The translations under genes and the position numbers were made by a program. Below, piece by piece: positions 56,125-64,000 of a stretch of 64,000 nt of DNA. Within the stretch, counting starts at the first letter, position 1. Each line of letters starts with the position of its first letter. A model generated the notes under the pieces. That model did not search any database and was not told the origin of the DNA. It worked only from the letters and a program-made list of their open reading frames with translations. This stretch comes from Cytophagales bacterium (GTDB lineage Bacteria; Bacteroidota; Bacteroidia; Cytophagales; Flammeovirgaceae): the NCBI GenBank assembly GCA_025056215.1, contig JANWWC010000002.1:234953-298952 (forward strand), read 5' to 3'.

Positions 56125-57636
56125 TCATGAAATTAGTTCTAAAATGAAATTGTAGCTTAGCCATTCTATATGCTCGCAATAAGGCAAATTTTTAAGCATT
56201 AAAAGATTCTCTTGAAGCCATTCGTGTGAATTCTCAAACTTAGATTTTTTCAACAAACTTCTAACAAAAATTTTTGTTCTCTCGTAGTTTTTGAGATTCT
56301 TGATATATCTTTGGTAGTAAACAGATAAGCTCTCTACTTCTGGAAGATCCTGGCAATGAAGATTGTCCCATACAAACTTTGCTAATAAAAAAGAAAGGTA
56401 GCTTCCCTGTTTATCTTTTGCAAGCGAGCTCAATTCGTTAGATAAAAAAGCCCATACCTTCTTTTTTTCGAACGCAGGAATAAATTCGCGAATGAGTTCT
56501 TCTTTTTGAGGAGAAATTTGAATTCCTAAAAAAAACCACAGCTCTCGCAACCTCCATAGAGCAATGTCGCGCTCATCGAGATATTGAAATTGAGGTTGCT
56601 TGCGAACGCTTTGTAAAATCTTACCAGCATCTTTCCATTGAAATGTATGCATATAAATGCGAAATCCTATTTCCATCACTTCAAACTTATTGAATGCTCG
56701 ATAGTCAGCCCATTTTAATGCATTCTTAAAATGGATTTCAGAATCAGCATATTGTTGTAAACCCCAATGTGCAAACGCCTGAAAATATTCGTACTCCAAA
56801 TTAGAAGCATTGGTGCGCAAATAAGGATATTGCAGAAGCAACTCTTTAATCTGATAATTCACAATCATTACATCTTTCCATTCACCTTTGGTATGATGCA
56901 TGAATCTTAAAAATTTTAACTGTAGAAATTTGCTATGCGAAGTATTCACTTGGCTATTAAGCATCAAGATTTTTTCTGTAAAGCTATCAAAATCAGCAAG
57001 CTGTTCAGGAGAAACCCCTAACGAGAATTTTCGTTGGCTTTGAAAAATTTCATAAATCCCCTCCATTTCCTCCCATTTTTGTAGCTGAACACATTTTTGT
57101 AGCAATTCTTTGTGGAAGTTTTGAGTCTCTTTAGCAAAACCTTTTAGCGTATACAAGTTTCGCAATTGCAGTAAACATTCTTTTTCAATTTCTAATAACT
57201 CATAAAATTGTGCTTTTTTTCTTACTTTGAAGAGAATAGACTCAGCATTATGATAAACATTCAACAAAAGCAATTTTCGAGAGACTACGAGTAAGTTTCT
57301 ACATTCATGATATATTTGTAAATAAGAATCTGACTCATAAGAAGAACTTTTTTCAGTAAGAATCACCAATTCGCATAATTTACTAATCAGGTGTTTTTTA
57401 AGCATTAAATACTTTTTAGACTTTCCATCAGTACCGTAGATAATCTGAGCAGCTTCATCGTCCGAATAGACTTTTTGTTTTTCGGCTAAATGATATAACT
57501 GCCTGATTTTAGACTTTTTAGGAATTAAAAGCTCGAAAGAAGTAGACTTATTGTTACCTAAAACAAATACTAGTTCGTTAATTAAATCCATGTGCCTATA
57601 AAAATTTTTGCCAAACATATTGGTGCAATACTTCAT
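56125..57636 (-). CDS. Large helical protein of unknown function
   Basis: 503 residues, almost wholly alpha-helical and without a signal peptide; helix pairs such as YEYFQAFAHWGLQQYADSEIHFKNALKWAD and LRELWFFLGIQISPQKEELIREFIP resemble degenerate TPR-like repeats. The start may be ATG 57636 or an internal ATG near 57591 (MDLINELVFVLG). It is divergent from the nuclease gene. Role unknown. Confidence 0.6.
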   Translation of the reverse strand: MKYCTNMFGKNFYRHMDLINELVFVLGNNKSTSFELLIPKKSKIRQLYHLAEKQKVYSDDEAAQIIYGTDGKSKKYLMLKKHLISKLCELVILTEKSSSYESDSYLQIYHECRNLLVVSRKLLLLNVYHNAESILFKVRKKAQFYELLEIEKECLLQLRNLYTLKGFAKETQNFHKELLQKCVQLQKWEEMEGIYEIFQSQRKFSLGVSPEQLADFDSFTEKILMLNSQVNTSHSKFLQLKFLRFMHHTKGEWKDVMIVNYQIKELLLQYPYLRTNASNLEYEYFQAFAHWGLQQYADSEIHFKNALKWADYRAFNKFEVMEIGFRIYMHTFQWKDAGKILQSVRKQPQFQYLDERDIALWRLRELWFFLGIQISPQKEELIREFIPAFEKKKVWAFLSNELSSLAKDKQGSYLSFLLAKFVWDNLHCQDLPEVESLSVYYQRYIKNLKNYERTKIFVRSLLKKSKFENSHEWLQENLLMLKNLPYCEHIEWLSYNFILELIS

Positions 57637-57758
57637 GATGGTTTCAAAAAAGTTGCCATTTTGTTTCGCTAACTCATCTTACTAAAAGGGCAAAACTGTA
57701 ATCGGACGATGTAATTTTTATTAATTTACTTTGTTGTGCGATTTAACCCATAAAATTG

Positions 57759-59105
57759 ATGTATAACATGAAAAAGATTACTTGGTATATCGTTTTTGGA
57801 ATTGTAGCTATTCTGACATCGTGTCAGAAAGAGTATGAACCAGTTCCTACAGAAGAAATTCAGCAAGGAACACCAACCTTTAGAATTGTACCTGGCTTCC
57901 CCGAAGGTTTTGAAGCAGGCACCAAAACTGCCTATACTATTGGAACAGTGAACTTCGGCACAGGAAGTTGGACATTAGACAACGCTCTTGTGGGCAACAC
58001 TACTTCTGATAAAAAAGTAGGAACAAAGTCGGTGCGCATCACAGGAACAGGTTTCCTTACCATGAACTTTGATATTTCTACAGGAGCAAAAGCAGTGACT
58101 CTCCAACACGCTGTCTTTGGAACAGACGCAGCCAGCACATGGGAATTGCAAGTTTCTACTAATAGTGGTTCTACTTGGACAAGAGTTGGCAATCCTGTAA
58201 CGACATCTGCACAAACCCTACAGAGCATTACTTTTACCATGAACTACTCAGGAAATGTGCGCTTTAGAATTGCTAAAACAGGAGGCTCCGGACGCATCAA
58301 TATCGATGAATTCACAATTGACGATAACTCCGTAGAAACTCCTACCCGCGACGACAACATCGCACTCGGAAACCCAAGTAATGCTACTACTGACACCAAC
58401 AATCCTAACAACTATCTAGTCATTAAACCTCAATTTGCACTTTCATACAACAATAGCAAAGGCATTGCTAACTGGGTAAGTTGGCATCTATCTACAGCAT
58501 GGAAAGGAAGTGCAGCTCGTTGTGATTGCTTTGCGGCTGATGCTTCTCTTCCTTCTACGTTCTTTCGCGCTACTTCTTCTCATTACACCAATACAGGCTT
58601 CGATAGAGGACATCTATGTCCTTCAGAAGACCGCGATGGCAGCAGCGACGATAATCGCGCTACATTTAATATGACTAACATTATTCCACAAGCTCCTAAT
58701 AATAACCAAATCACCTGGAAAGCACTTGAAGATTATTGCCGTGTACTCATCAACAGCGGAAATGAACTTTACATCATCGCAGGAACTTACGGACAAGGAG
58801 GAAGTGGAACGAATGGAAATGCTAACACTATTGCAAACGGGCAAATTGTAGTACCAGCGCGTCTATGGAAAATTGTAGTGGTATTGCCAGTAGGTAGTAA
58901 TGATATAAGCCGCATCAATACTTCCACAAGAGTGATTGCTGTGGACATGCCTAATACACAAACTGTAAATTCGCAACCTTGGGGTAACTACCGCACTACA
59001 GTCGATGCAATTGAAGCAGCCACAGGCTACGATTTTCTTTCAAATGTTCCTGCCTCTATTCAGGCGGTGATAGAGTCAAGAGTAGATAACGGTCCTACGC
59101 TTTAA
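57759..59105 (+). CDS. Secreted DNA/RNA non-specific endonuclease (lipoprotein)
   Basis: About 448 residues from ATG 57759 (another ATG at 57768 starts MKKITWYIV). A lipoprotein signal ends in ILTSC. Residues about 45-190 form a beta-sandwich (GSWTLDNALVG, FRIAKTGGSGRINIDEFTIDD) like choice-of-anchor or carbohydrate-binding domains. The C-terminal nuclease (about 215-448) has the catalytic DRGHLCPSEDR (His is the general base) and the magnesium-binding Asn region NMTNIIPQAPNNN with a WKALEDYCR helix. The enzyme degrades DNA and RNA outside the cell, perhaps for nutrient scavenging. A probable -7 box, TTACTTTG, is at 57726-57733. Confidence 0.9.
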   Translation: MYNMKKITWYIVFGIVAILTSCQKEYEPVPTEEIQQGTPTFRIVPGFPEGFEAGTKTAYTIGTVNFGTGSWTLDNALVGNTTSDKKVGTKSVRITGTGFLTMNFDISTGAKAVTLQHAVFGTDAASTWELQVSTNSGSTWTRVGNPVTTSAQTLQSITFTMNYSGNVRFRIAKTGGSGRINIDEFTIDDNSVETPTRDDNIALGNPSNATTDTNNPNNYLVIKPQFALSYNNSKGIANWVSWHLSTAWKGSAARCDCFAADASLPSTFFRATSSHYTNTGFDRGHLCPSEDRDGSSDDNRATFNMTNIIPQAPNNNQITWKALEDYCRVLINSGNELYIIAGTYGQGGSGTNGNANTIANGQIVVPARLWKIVVVLPVGSNDISRINTSTRVIAVDMPNTQTVNSQPWGNYRTTVDAIEAATGYDFLSNVPASIQAVIESRVDNGPTL

Positions 59106-59128
59106 TTTAAACACTTGCACTTTTTCTC

Positions 59129-59162
59129 AAGAGGCTATTTTCTGAAGATAGCCTCTTTTTTT
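59129..59162 (+). terminator. Terminator of the nuclease gene
   Basis: A 10-bp stem (AAGAGGCTAT at 59129-59138 with ATAGCCTCTT at 59148-59157, 9-base loop) followed by a T-rich run. It lies between converging genes and may work for both strands. Confidence 0.85.
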
Positions 59163-59170
59163 ATTTTACT

Positions 59171-61000
59171 TCAAAAAGTTTCCTGAAGCATTCTCAATTC
59201 TCGATATCTTCCCTTTTGTTTTTGAATAAGCTCCTGATGAGTTCCACTCTCAACAATTCTACCTTTTTCAAGTACGATGATTTTGTGAGCATTCTGAATT
59301 GTGCTGAGCCGATGCGCAATCACAACAGAAGTTCTGTTTTTCATAAGAGCATTCAGTGCTTCTTGCACTAACTTTTCTGACTCAGTATCAAGAGCAGAAG
59401 TAGCTTCATCGAGAATTAAAATAGGAGGATTTTTAAAAACAGCGCGTGCAATACTCAAACGCTGACGCTGTCCTCCAGAAAGTTTTAGTCCTCTATCTCC
59501 AATAATAGTATAATAACCGTTTTCTGTTTGCATAATAAATTCATGGGCGTTTGCCACTTTTGCTGCTTGCATCACCTGCTCCAAAGTAGCATTTTCAGCG
59601 CCAAAAGCGATATTGTTGAAAATCGTATCGTTGAACAAAATCGATTCTTGCGTAACAATTCCCATTTGTTTGCGCAACGAATAAAGAGAAATTTCTCTAA
59701 TATCGATACCATCAATCAAAATAGCACCTTCTTTTACATCGTAAAAGCGAGGAATGAGATCTGCAATAGTACTTTTTCCACTACCCGATTGCCCCACGAT
59801 TGCTACCGTTTGTCCTTTTTCTACCGTAAAGGAAATCTCTTCTAAAACATTTTTTTCACCATACGCAAAACTTACATTTTCAAATCGGATTTCTTTTTGA
59901 AAAGTTTCTAACACTACTGGATTAGATTTCTCAACAATAGTAGGCTGAGCATCTAAAATAGAAAAAATGCGCTCTCCCGCTGCCACACAACGTTGTACAG
60001 AACTTATAGTGCCCGCCATCGACTTAATAGGCCTCAACACTTGCGAAAAAATAATAAGATAAGTAACAAACTGACTTGCAGAAAGCTCTGATGACTGACT
60101 CAACACCAAGCTTCCTCCGTACAACAAAATACCTACCACAATACTTACGCCAGAAACCTCCGAAAAAGGAGCAGCTAACTCTCTCTTATAGCCCAAACTA
60201 ATCAACTTTTGCGTGTAAACATGGTTCTGACGAAAAAACTTATGTTGAACAAATCTTTCTGCATTAAATCCTTTGATGACACGCAAACCTGAAATGGCTT
60301 CATCGAGCATGCTAGAAATCATACCCAACGTATGCTGAATATTACGAGAATCTTTTCTCAAAGATTTAACTACTAACGCAATAACTCCACCTGAAAGGGG
60401 AATGATCACAAGCGTAAAAAAAGTCAGTTTCACCGATAAACTGAACAAAACCGCAAAATATATAATTACCTGAAATGGCTCTTTAGCAACAGAAGCTAAT
60501 GCACTGGCTATCGCACCCTCAATCTCATAAACATCTGATGTAAACCTGGACATGATGTCTCCCTTTCGTTGCTCACTGTAAAAACCGATATCCAAACTCA
60601 AAATTTTTTTAAACAGATTCTCGCGTAAGCATTGTGAAACGTGAGCACGTAATCTTTCATTGATGCGAATCGCCAAATAGGCAAAAAAATTAGCTAAAAA
60701 TACTCCTATCACCACTACGGCACAAACAAATTGCAAAGCAGACATTTTACCGTAGTGAACCATAATTTGAAAAAAGTAATAATAAAAAAGTTCTTTCAAG
60801 TAATTAACATCGAGGCGAAAAATAGGATATTCTATCGAAACATGGGTTTGAACGCTTCCGAAAAGTAAATCCAAAAGCGGAATGAGCAAAGCAAAATTTG
60901 CAACACCAAAAATAGAGGTAGCAGACGTAAATAAAAAAAAAGGAATCAAATAATGATGAATTGAGCCTACAAGAGAAATAACACGCCAATAAATTCTCAT
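59171..61000 (-). CDS. MsbA-like ABC exporter (half transporter)
   Basis: 609 residues: an N-terminal six-helix membrane domain (about 10-335), then an ATPase with Walker A GQSGSGKSTIADLIPRFYD, ABC signature LSGGQRQRLSIARAV, Walker B ILDEATSALDTES and the switch IAHRLSTI. This is the fused TMD-NBD layout of lipid/drug exporters; MsbA flips lipid A core across the inner membrane. The substrate is inferred from similarity only. The DUF4178-like gene ends 2 bases ahead, so they form an operon. Confidence 0.9.
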   Translation of the reverse strand: MRIYWRVISLVGSIHHYLIPFFLFTSATSIFGVANFALLIPLLDLLFGSVQTHVSIEYPIFRLDVNYLKELFYYYFFQIMVHYGKMSALQFVCAVVVIGVFLANFFAYLAIRINERLRAHVSQCLRENLFKKILSLDIGFYSEQRKGDIMSRFTSDVYEIEGAIASALASVAKEPFQVIIYFAVLFSLSVKLTFFTLVIIPLSGGVIALVVKSLRKDSRNIQHTLGMISSMLDEAISGLRVIKGFNAERFVQHKFFRQNHVYTQKLISLGYKRELAAPFSEVSGVSIVVGILLYGGSLVLSQSSELSASQFVTYLIIFSQVLRPIKSMAGTISSVQRCVAAGERIFSILDAQPTIVEKSNPVVLETFQKEIRFENVSFAYGEKNVLEEISFTVEKGQTVAIVGQSGSGKSTIADLIPRFYDVKEGAILIDGIDIREISLYSLRKQMGIVTQESILFNDTIFNNIAFGAENATLEQVMQAAKVANAHEFIMQTENGYYTIIGDRGLKLSGGQRQRLSIARAVFKNPPILILDEATSALDTESEKLVQEALNALMKNRTSVVIAHRLSTIQNAHKIIVLEKGRIVESGTHQELIQKQKGRYRELRMLQETF

Positions 61001-61002
61001 AA

Positions 61003-61554
61003 TTAGTTAGGTAAAATATTTGTAAAGGCGTGTTTTTCTTTCACTACCCCTACAAATGCATCAAAAGATTCTTCGTCCCATTGCTCAATATAAAATCGAT
61101 TTTTGCGAGTATCATCGACAAATTCCCAAACAATATACTCAAACCAATTAGTTGAATCAATATTTCGAAAATAACCAATCTTTTCTGTTTGACGCTTGTA
61201 AAGAATTCCTTTATACGAAATAGTAGAAGGAGGCTTTTGAGTAGTGCGAAGTGTTTCTTCGATAGTAGCATCCAACTCCGAAAACAAAACAGGTCGGCAA
61301 ACAACTGGAATTATCTCTCCTCGCTCTTCATCGAGTGACAAATAACAAGCATCGAATTCATTTGCTAATTTAAACTCGTAAGAAAACCGCTCATTACCCC
61401 AGTCATATTCGTACTCTTCTACAACGTGCCATGTTTGTAGGTCGAAATCTACTAAGTAACCTTTTCGCAAGTCTTCAATTTGAATATCAGAGGGGTCGTA
61501 GTGAAGTTCGCTCTCTTGTTCTTCAGATTTCTTCTTTTTAAACCAGCTAAACAT
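61003..61554 (-). CDS. DUF4178-like protein
   Basis: 183 residues, cytoplasmic, starting with a basic MFSWFKKKKSEEQE and followed by acidic beta-rich sequence. The repeated pattern WHVVEEYEYDWGNERFSYEFKL and a second similar block (ILYKRQTEKIGYFRNIDSTNWFEYIVWEF) recall DUF4178 domains. It is just upstream of the ABC exporter with 2 bases between, so probably cotranscribed. No catalytic residues were recognised. Confidence 0.6.
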   Translation of the reverse strand: MFSWFKKKKSEEQESELHYDPSDIQIEDLRKGYLVDFDLQTWHVVEEYEYDWGNERFSYEFKLANEFDACYLSLDEERGEIIPVVCRPVLFSELDATIEETLRTTQKPPSTISYKGILYKRQTEKIGYFRNIDSTNWFEYIVWEFVDDTRKNRFYIEQWDEESFDAFVGVVKEKHAFTNILPN

Positions 61555-61643
61555 AATTTCAAAAAATTTTTAGAATCTCTGGCTTCTTTCTTTGCAAAGG
61601 TATAAAAATCCTCTCCAAAAAGAAAAATATCTTACACAACAGA

Positions 61644-62135
61644 TCATAAAATCAAATAAATCAATGCCACAGCATGGGCTTCTATTCCTTCTTTTCGCCC
61701 CACAAAACCCATTTTTTCAGTGGTTGTCGCTTTAATAGAAACGCAACCTGTATCTATCTTTAAGATGGAAGCCAAGATTTCTTGCATTTGAGGAATATAA
61801 GGCTTAATTTTAGGTTCTTGCAAACAAACAGTGGCATCCACATTTCCGATAACATACTCGTGTTGATGCAAAAGATGTACTACGTTTTTTAGTAAAATCT
61901 TACTATCAATTCCTTTAAAACGAGGGTCAGAGGGCGGAAAATGATGACCAATATCTCGGAGATTAGCAGCCCCTAATAATGCATCGCAAATAGCATGAAT
62001 AAGCACATCTGCATCTGAATGTCCCACTGCCCCATGTGTGTGAGCGATTTGCACACCACCCAACCAAAATTCCTTACCTTCTTCTAATGGATGAACATCA
62101 TATCCGTAACCTATGCGAAAAGGAAAAGTACTCAT
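61644..62135 (-). CDS. ispF: 2-C-methyl-D-erythritol 2,4-cyclodiphosphate synthase
   Basis: 163 residues from ATG 62135, typical of the family; a TTG at 62189 would overlap the aminotransferase gene. Catalyses cyclisation with loss of CMP in the non-mevalonate (MEP) isoprenoid pathway. The metal-binding GYGYDVHPLEEG, GHSDADVLIHAICDALLGAA and C-terminal KATTTEKMGFVGRKEGIEAHAVALI are all present. It probably forms an operon with the aminotransferase gene, whose stop lies 22 bases upstream of the ispF start. Confidence 0.95.
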   Translation of the reverse strand: MSTFPFRIGYGYDVHPLEEGKEFWLGGVQIAHTHGAVGHSDADVLIHAICDALLGAANLRDIGHHFPPSDPRFKGIDSKILLKNVVHLLHQHEYVIGNVDATVCLQEPKIKPYIPQMQEILASILKIDTGCVSIKATTTEKMGFVGRKEGIEAHAVALIYLIL

Positions 62136-62157
62136 GCAAAATTTCGATGTTTTAAGG

Positions 62158-63048
62158 TTAAATAATTGAGTAGTGGTCGTATTCTTCAAGAGAAACTTTG
62201 TGTTTATAGCGCAGACCTACTTTAAAGCCAATAGTATCTTCAGGTTTTTTCCGGAATTTTTGATGATTAATACTAGTAATTACTGCTACTTCTGAAGGCG
62301 TACTAGTAAAAAAAGCTCCATCTATTTCTTGCAAATCTTCCGACCTGAACTTTCCTTCTATTACCTCGATACCCATTTCATGAGCAATTTTTATCACAAC
62401 ACTTCTTGTAATGCCAGGAAAAATTTTTCCAAGTTGTGGCGTAAACAATTTTCCATCTTTTTCAAAAAAGAAATTAGAGCCAGGTCCTTCCGAAATAAAT
62501 CCATCGGCATCTTTTAAAAGTACCTCATCGTATCCCATCTTACGCGCTTGAATAGTTGCTAGAATCGTACTATAATAGTTTCCGGTTAGTTTAGCATCAA
62601 CTAAAGAAGGATGATGAACAGGCCGCACAAAATCAGAGATATAAACTTTTAATTCTCCACGATGCGAAAAATTTCGCCATCGCCATGCAGTAATTAACAA
62701 ATGATGCTCCAATGTCTCTGTAAGACCCATGTTTTGCTCCATAAATACAATCGGACGAATGTACGCATCTGTCAGTCCATTATTTTCCAAGAGTTGGTAA
62801 GAAATATGAACAAGCTCTTCGGCAGAAAAAGAAAGTTTGATTCCTAATTTTTCACAACTACTTAAAAAGCGCTGGTAATGCTGCCTTGCCTGAAAAATCT
62901 GAACGCCCTGATCCGTTTTATAAGAACGCAGCCCGTCTATTACTCCAAAACCATAATGAAGCGTTTGAGAATAAGGATTTACGAATACTTCGGTGGCATT
63001 TTGAAACTTACCATCGAAAAAAACAATTGTTTTACGACTAAAATACAT
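62158..63048 (-). CDS. Class IV aminotransferase (branched-chain/D-amino-acid type)
   Basis: 296 residues, PLP enzyme of fold type IV. N-terminal FQNATEVFVNPYSQTLHYGFGVIDGLRSY, catalytic Lys in VDAKLTGNYYS, the following MGYDEVLLKDADGFISEGPGSNFFFEKDG and FTSTPSEVAVITSI are typical of the IlvE/PabC/Dat family. IlvE would complete valine/isoleucine/leucine synthesis. The pattern fits branched-chain aminotransferase best, but sub-families cannot be separated by eye. Start ATG at 63048. Confidence 0.85.
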   Translation of the reverse strand: MYFSRKTIVFFDGKFQNATEVFVNPYSQTLHYGFGVIDGLRSYKTDQGVQIFQARQHYQRFLSSCEKLGIKLSFSAEELVHISYQLLENNGLTDAYIRPIVFMEQNMGLTETLEHHLLITAWRWRNFSHRGELKVYISDFVRPVHHPSLVDAKLTGNYYSTILATIQARKMGYDEVLLKDADGFISEGPGSNFFFEKDGKLFTPQLGKIFPGITRSVVIKIAHEMGIEVIEGKFRSEDLQEIDGAFFTSTPSEVAVITSINHQKFRKKPEDTIGFKVGLRYKHKVSLEEYDHYSII

Positions 63049-63221
63049 CTTCTTTTCGTTCTTTTACTAATTCAGTTCGGGAATTGCTAATTTACAGGAA
63101 TTCAACGAAAGTTTTTGTTTTTTCACATTTTTTAAACTTTCAGAGCTTTTGTTTTAACTATGATTTCTGCAATGTGTTCACTTTTATTTATTATCTTTAC
63201 AATAAAATTTTGAAATTCGAT
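63049..63221. other. 173-base divergent promoter region
   Basis: Lies between the aminotransferase (minus) and the last, truncated gene (plus). A TATCTTTA at 63192-63199 (7 of 8 to TAnnTTTG) is about 22 bases before the ATG at 63222. No other feature was seen. Confidence 0.35.
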
Positions 63222-64000
63222 ATGCTCTTTCTACGAATTCTAAGCATTATTGTACTCATTGCAAACCAAACATATGCTTTTGATACACTTCAGGTTTGCA
63301 AAAATACTTTTTTTAGCAAGGTAAAAACATTCAAAATTATTGAACTCGCTGATACGTCTTTTGCTGTTACCAAAGGCGCTCTTAGTCTTATGATAGTGCA
63401 ACTTCCCTCTTCTTATGAATTTAAACCTGGAACAGGTACCATACAAGGATTGGGAAATGACTTCTTAAATACTCCCTCTATCTCTGTAACATCAAATAAA
63501 CTATACATCACCTATCGAATTGGAAGTACATCTCACCGAGATACTTTTCAGATCTCCAATCTAGAAATGCGCGCAATAGGAACTCCCTCTGCATTCGATA
63601 GTATGAAGATTCTCTTTGCAACCGACACTATTTATCAGGACAGCACTGTAGCTTATTTGAGCCTAGTAGAACCACCTGCAACTACCTTACTCCACTACGG
63701 AAGCAAATGTGCTGGAAACACCGATACTCTCAAAATAACAAGCAACACAACTTCACTTCGTTACACTTTTCGAAACATCAGCGCTAACAGCATTATAGCA
63801 AACGATATCTTGGACAGTATGGTTAGTACAAACCAACTCGTGAACGGACAACGCTACGTAGGAATAGCGCGCGACACTGTTTCTAACTGTTGGAACACGG
63901 ATACAATCATCGCTCTCATTCATCCCAAACCCAACGCAGAACTCTCCGCATCCGCCACCAACGTATGCCAAGGAGATTCTGTAACTCTCATCGCAACGCC
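63222..64000 (+). CDS. Secreted cell-surface protein with Ig-like repeats (3' end outside window)
   Basis: The frame from ATG 63222 is open to the window end (259 codons). Signal peptide MLFLRILSIIVLIANQTYA, then a beta-rich sequence with no catalytic motif. The second part (CAGNTDTLKIT and VSNCWNTDTIIALIHPKPNAEL, followed by SATNVCQGDSVTLIA) matches the Cys-containing Ig-like or PKD repeats of Bacteroidota surface proteins that usually end with a gliding-motility/T9SS domain. That end lies outside the window, so it cannot be confirmed. Confidence 0.7.
   Translation, partial: MLFLRILSIIVLIANQTYAFDTLQVCKNTFFSKVKTFKIIELADTSFAVTKGALSLMIVQLPSSYEFKPGTGTIQGLGNDFLNTPSISVTSNKLYITYRIGSTSHRDTFQISNLEMRAIGTPSAFDSMKILFATDTIYQDSTVAYLSLVEPPATTLLHYGSKCAGNTDTLKITSNTTSLRYTFRNISANSIIANDILDSMVSTNQLVNGQRYVGIARDTVSNCWNTDTIIALIHPKPNAELSASATNVCQGDSVTLIAT

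Noticed and set aside
1..64000. tRNA or rRNA genes in intergenic spaces
   Set aside because: No cloverleaf-like or rRNA-like sequence was recognised in any gap; a tool-based scan would be decisive.

Overview
The window looks like chromosomal DNA of a low-GC member of the Bacteroidota, probably in or near the Cytophagales. Support comes from TonB-dependent outer-membrane receptors, a very large secreted protein ending in a type IX secretion (T9SS) sorting domain, the remains of a PorP/SprF-family gene, promoter boxes of the Bacteroidota type (TAnnTTTG near -7), an RfaE1-type heptose kinase and many short lineage-typical proteins. No rRNA, tRNA, CRISPR array, prophage or insertion sequence was recognised.

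Layout. 1-1920: the 3' part of a TonB-dependent receptor. 1948-7713: a minus-strand run of a secreted GH31 glycosidase, a TPR/adenylate cyclase (overlapping the GH31 gene by 4 bases), galactokinase and a cytochrome b5-like protein. 7781-14834: mostly minus-strand housekeeping and envelope genes (RsmF, a BatA-like protein, a LysM-like protein, a TRAP solute-binding lipoprotein, a secreted unknown, an MlaE permease, a DUF349 protein). 14975-19503: two large secreted proteins, one a probable six-hairpin glycosidase. 19695-23961: ilvC, an HtrA/Deg protease, a protein built of TIR-like segments and a small ORF. 23987-27038: dtd, a degraded PorP/SprF relic, a GDPD-like gene and rfaE1. 27061-30040: a His-rich lipoprotein and a ZnuD-like TonB receptor. 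30061-44275: one 4725-residue repetitive surface protein. 44475-50494: a small membrane protein, a DUF1573 protein, a frameshifted COG0523/CobW GTPase, a CtlX-like hydrolase, an MFS transporter, and a PaaE-like reductase with a small zinc-ribbon-like partner. 50553-64000: an outer-membrane barrel protein, a stand-alone homocysteine methyltransferase domain, MreD, DnaB, two unknowns, a secreted nuclease, an MsbA-like ABC exporter, a DUF4178-like protein, IspF, a class IV aminotransferase and the start of another secreted protein that runs off the edge.

How they fit together. The clearest system-level signal is a shared palindrome, TTGCAAC-N3-GTTGCAA. It lies at the start of the ZnuD-like receptor/His-rich lipoprotein pair (one perfect copy plus one imperfect copy) and again at the start of the COG0523 GTPase 17 kb away. 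Together these look like a zinc-starvation (Zur-type) regulon, although the GTPase reading frame is broken by one base. The GH31-cyclase-galK run may tie extracellular glycan use to cAMP signalling. The most unusual protein architectures are the TIR-like protein next to the Deg protease and the giant repeat protein. All functional names come from motif recognition by eye; no database search was run.
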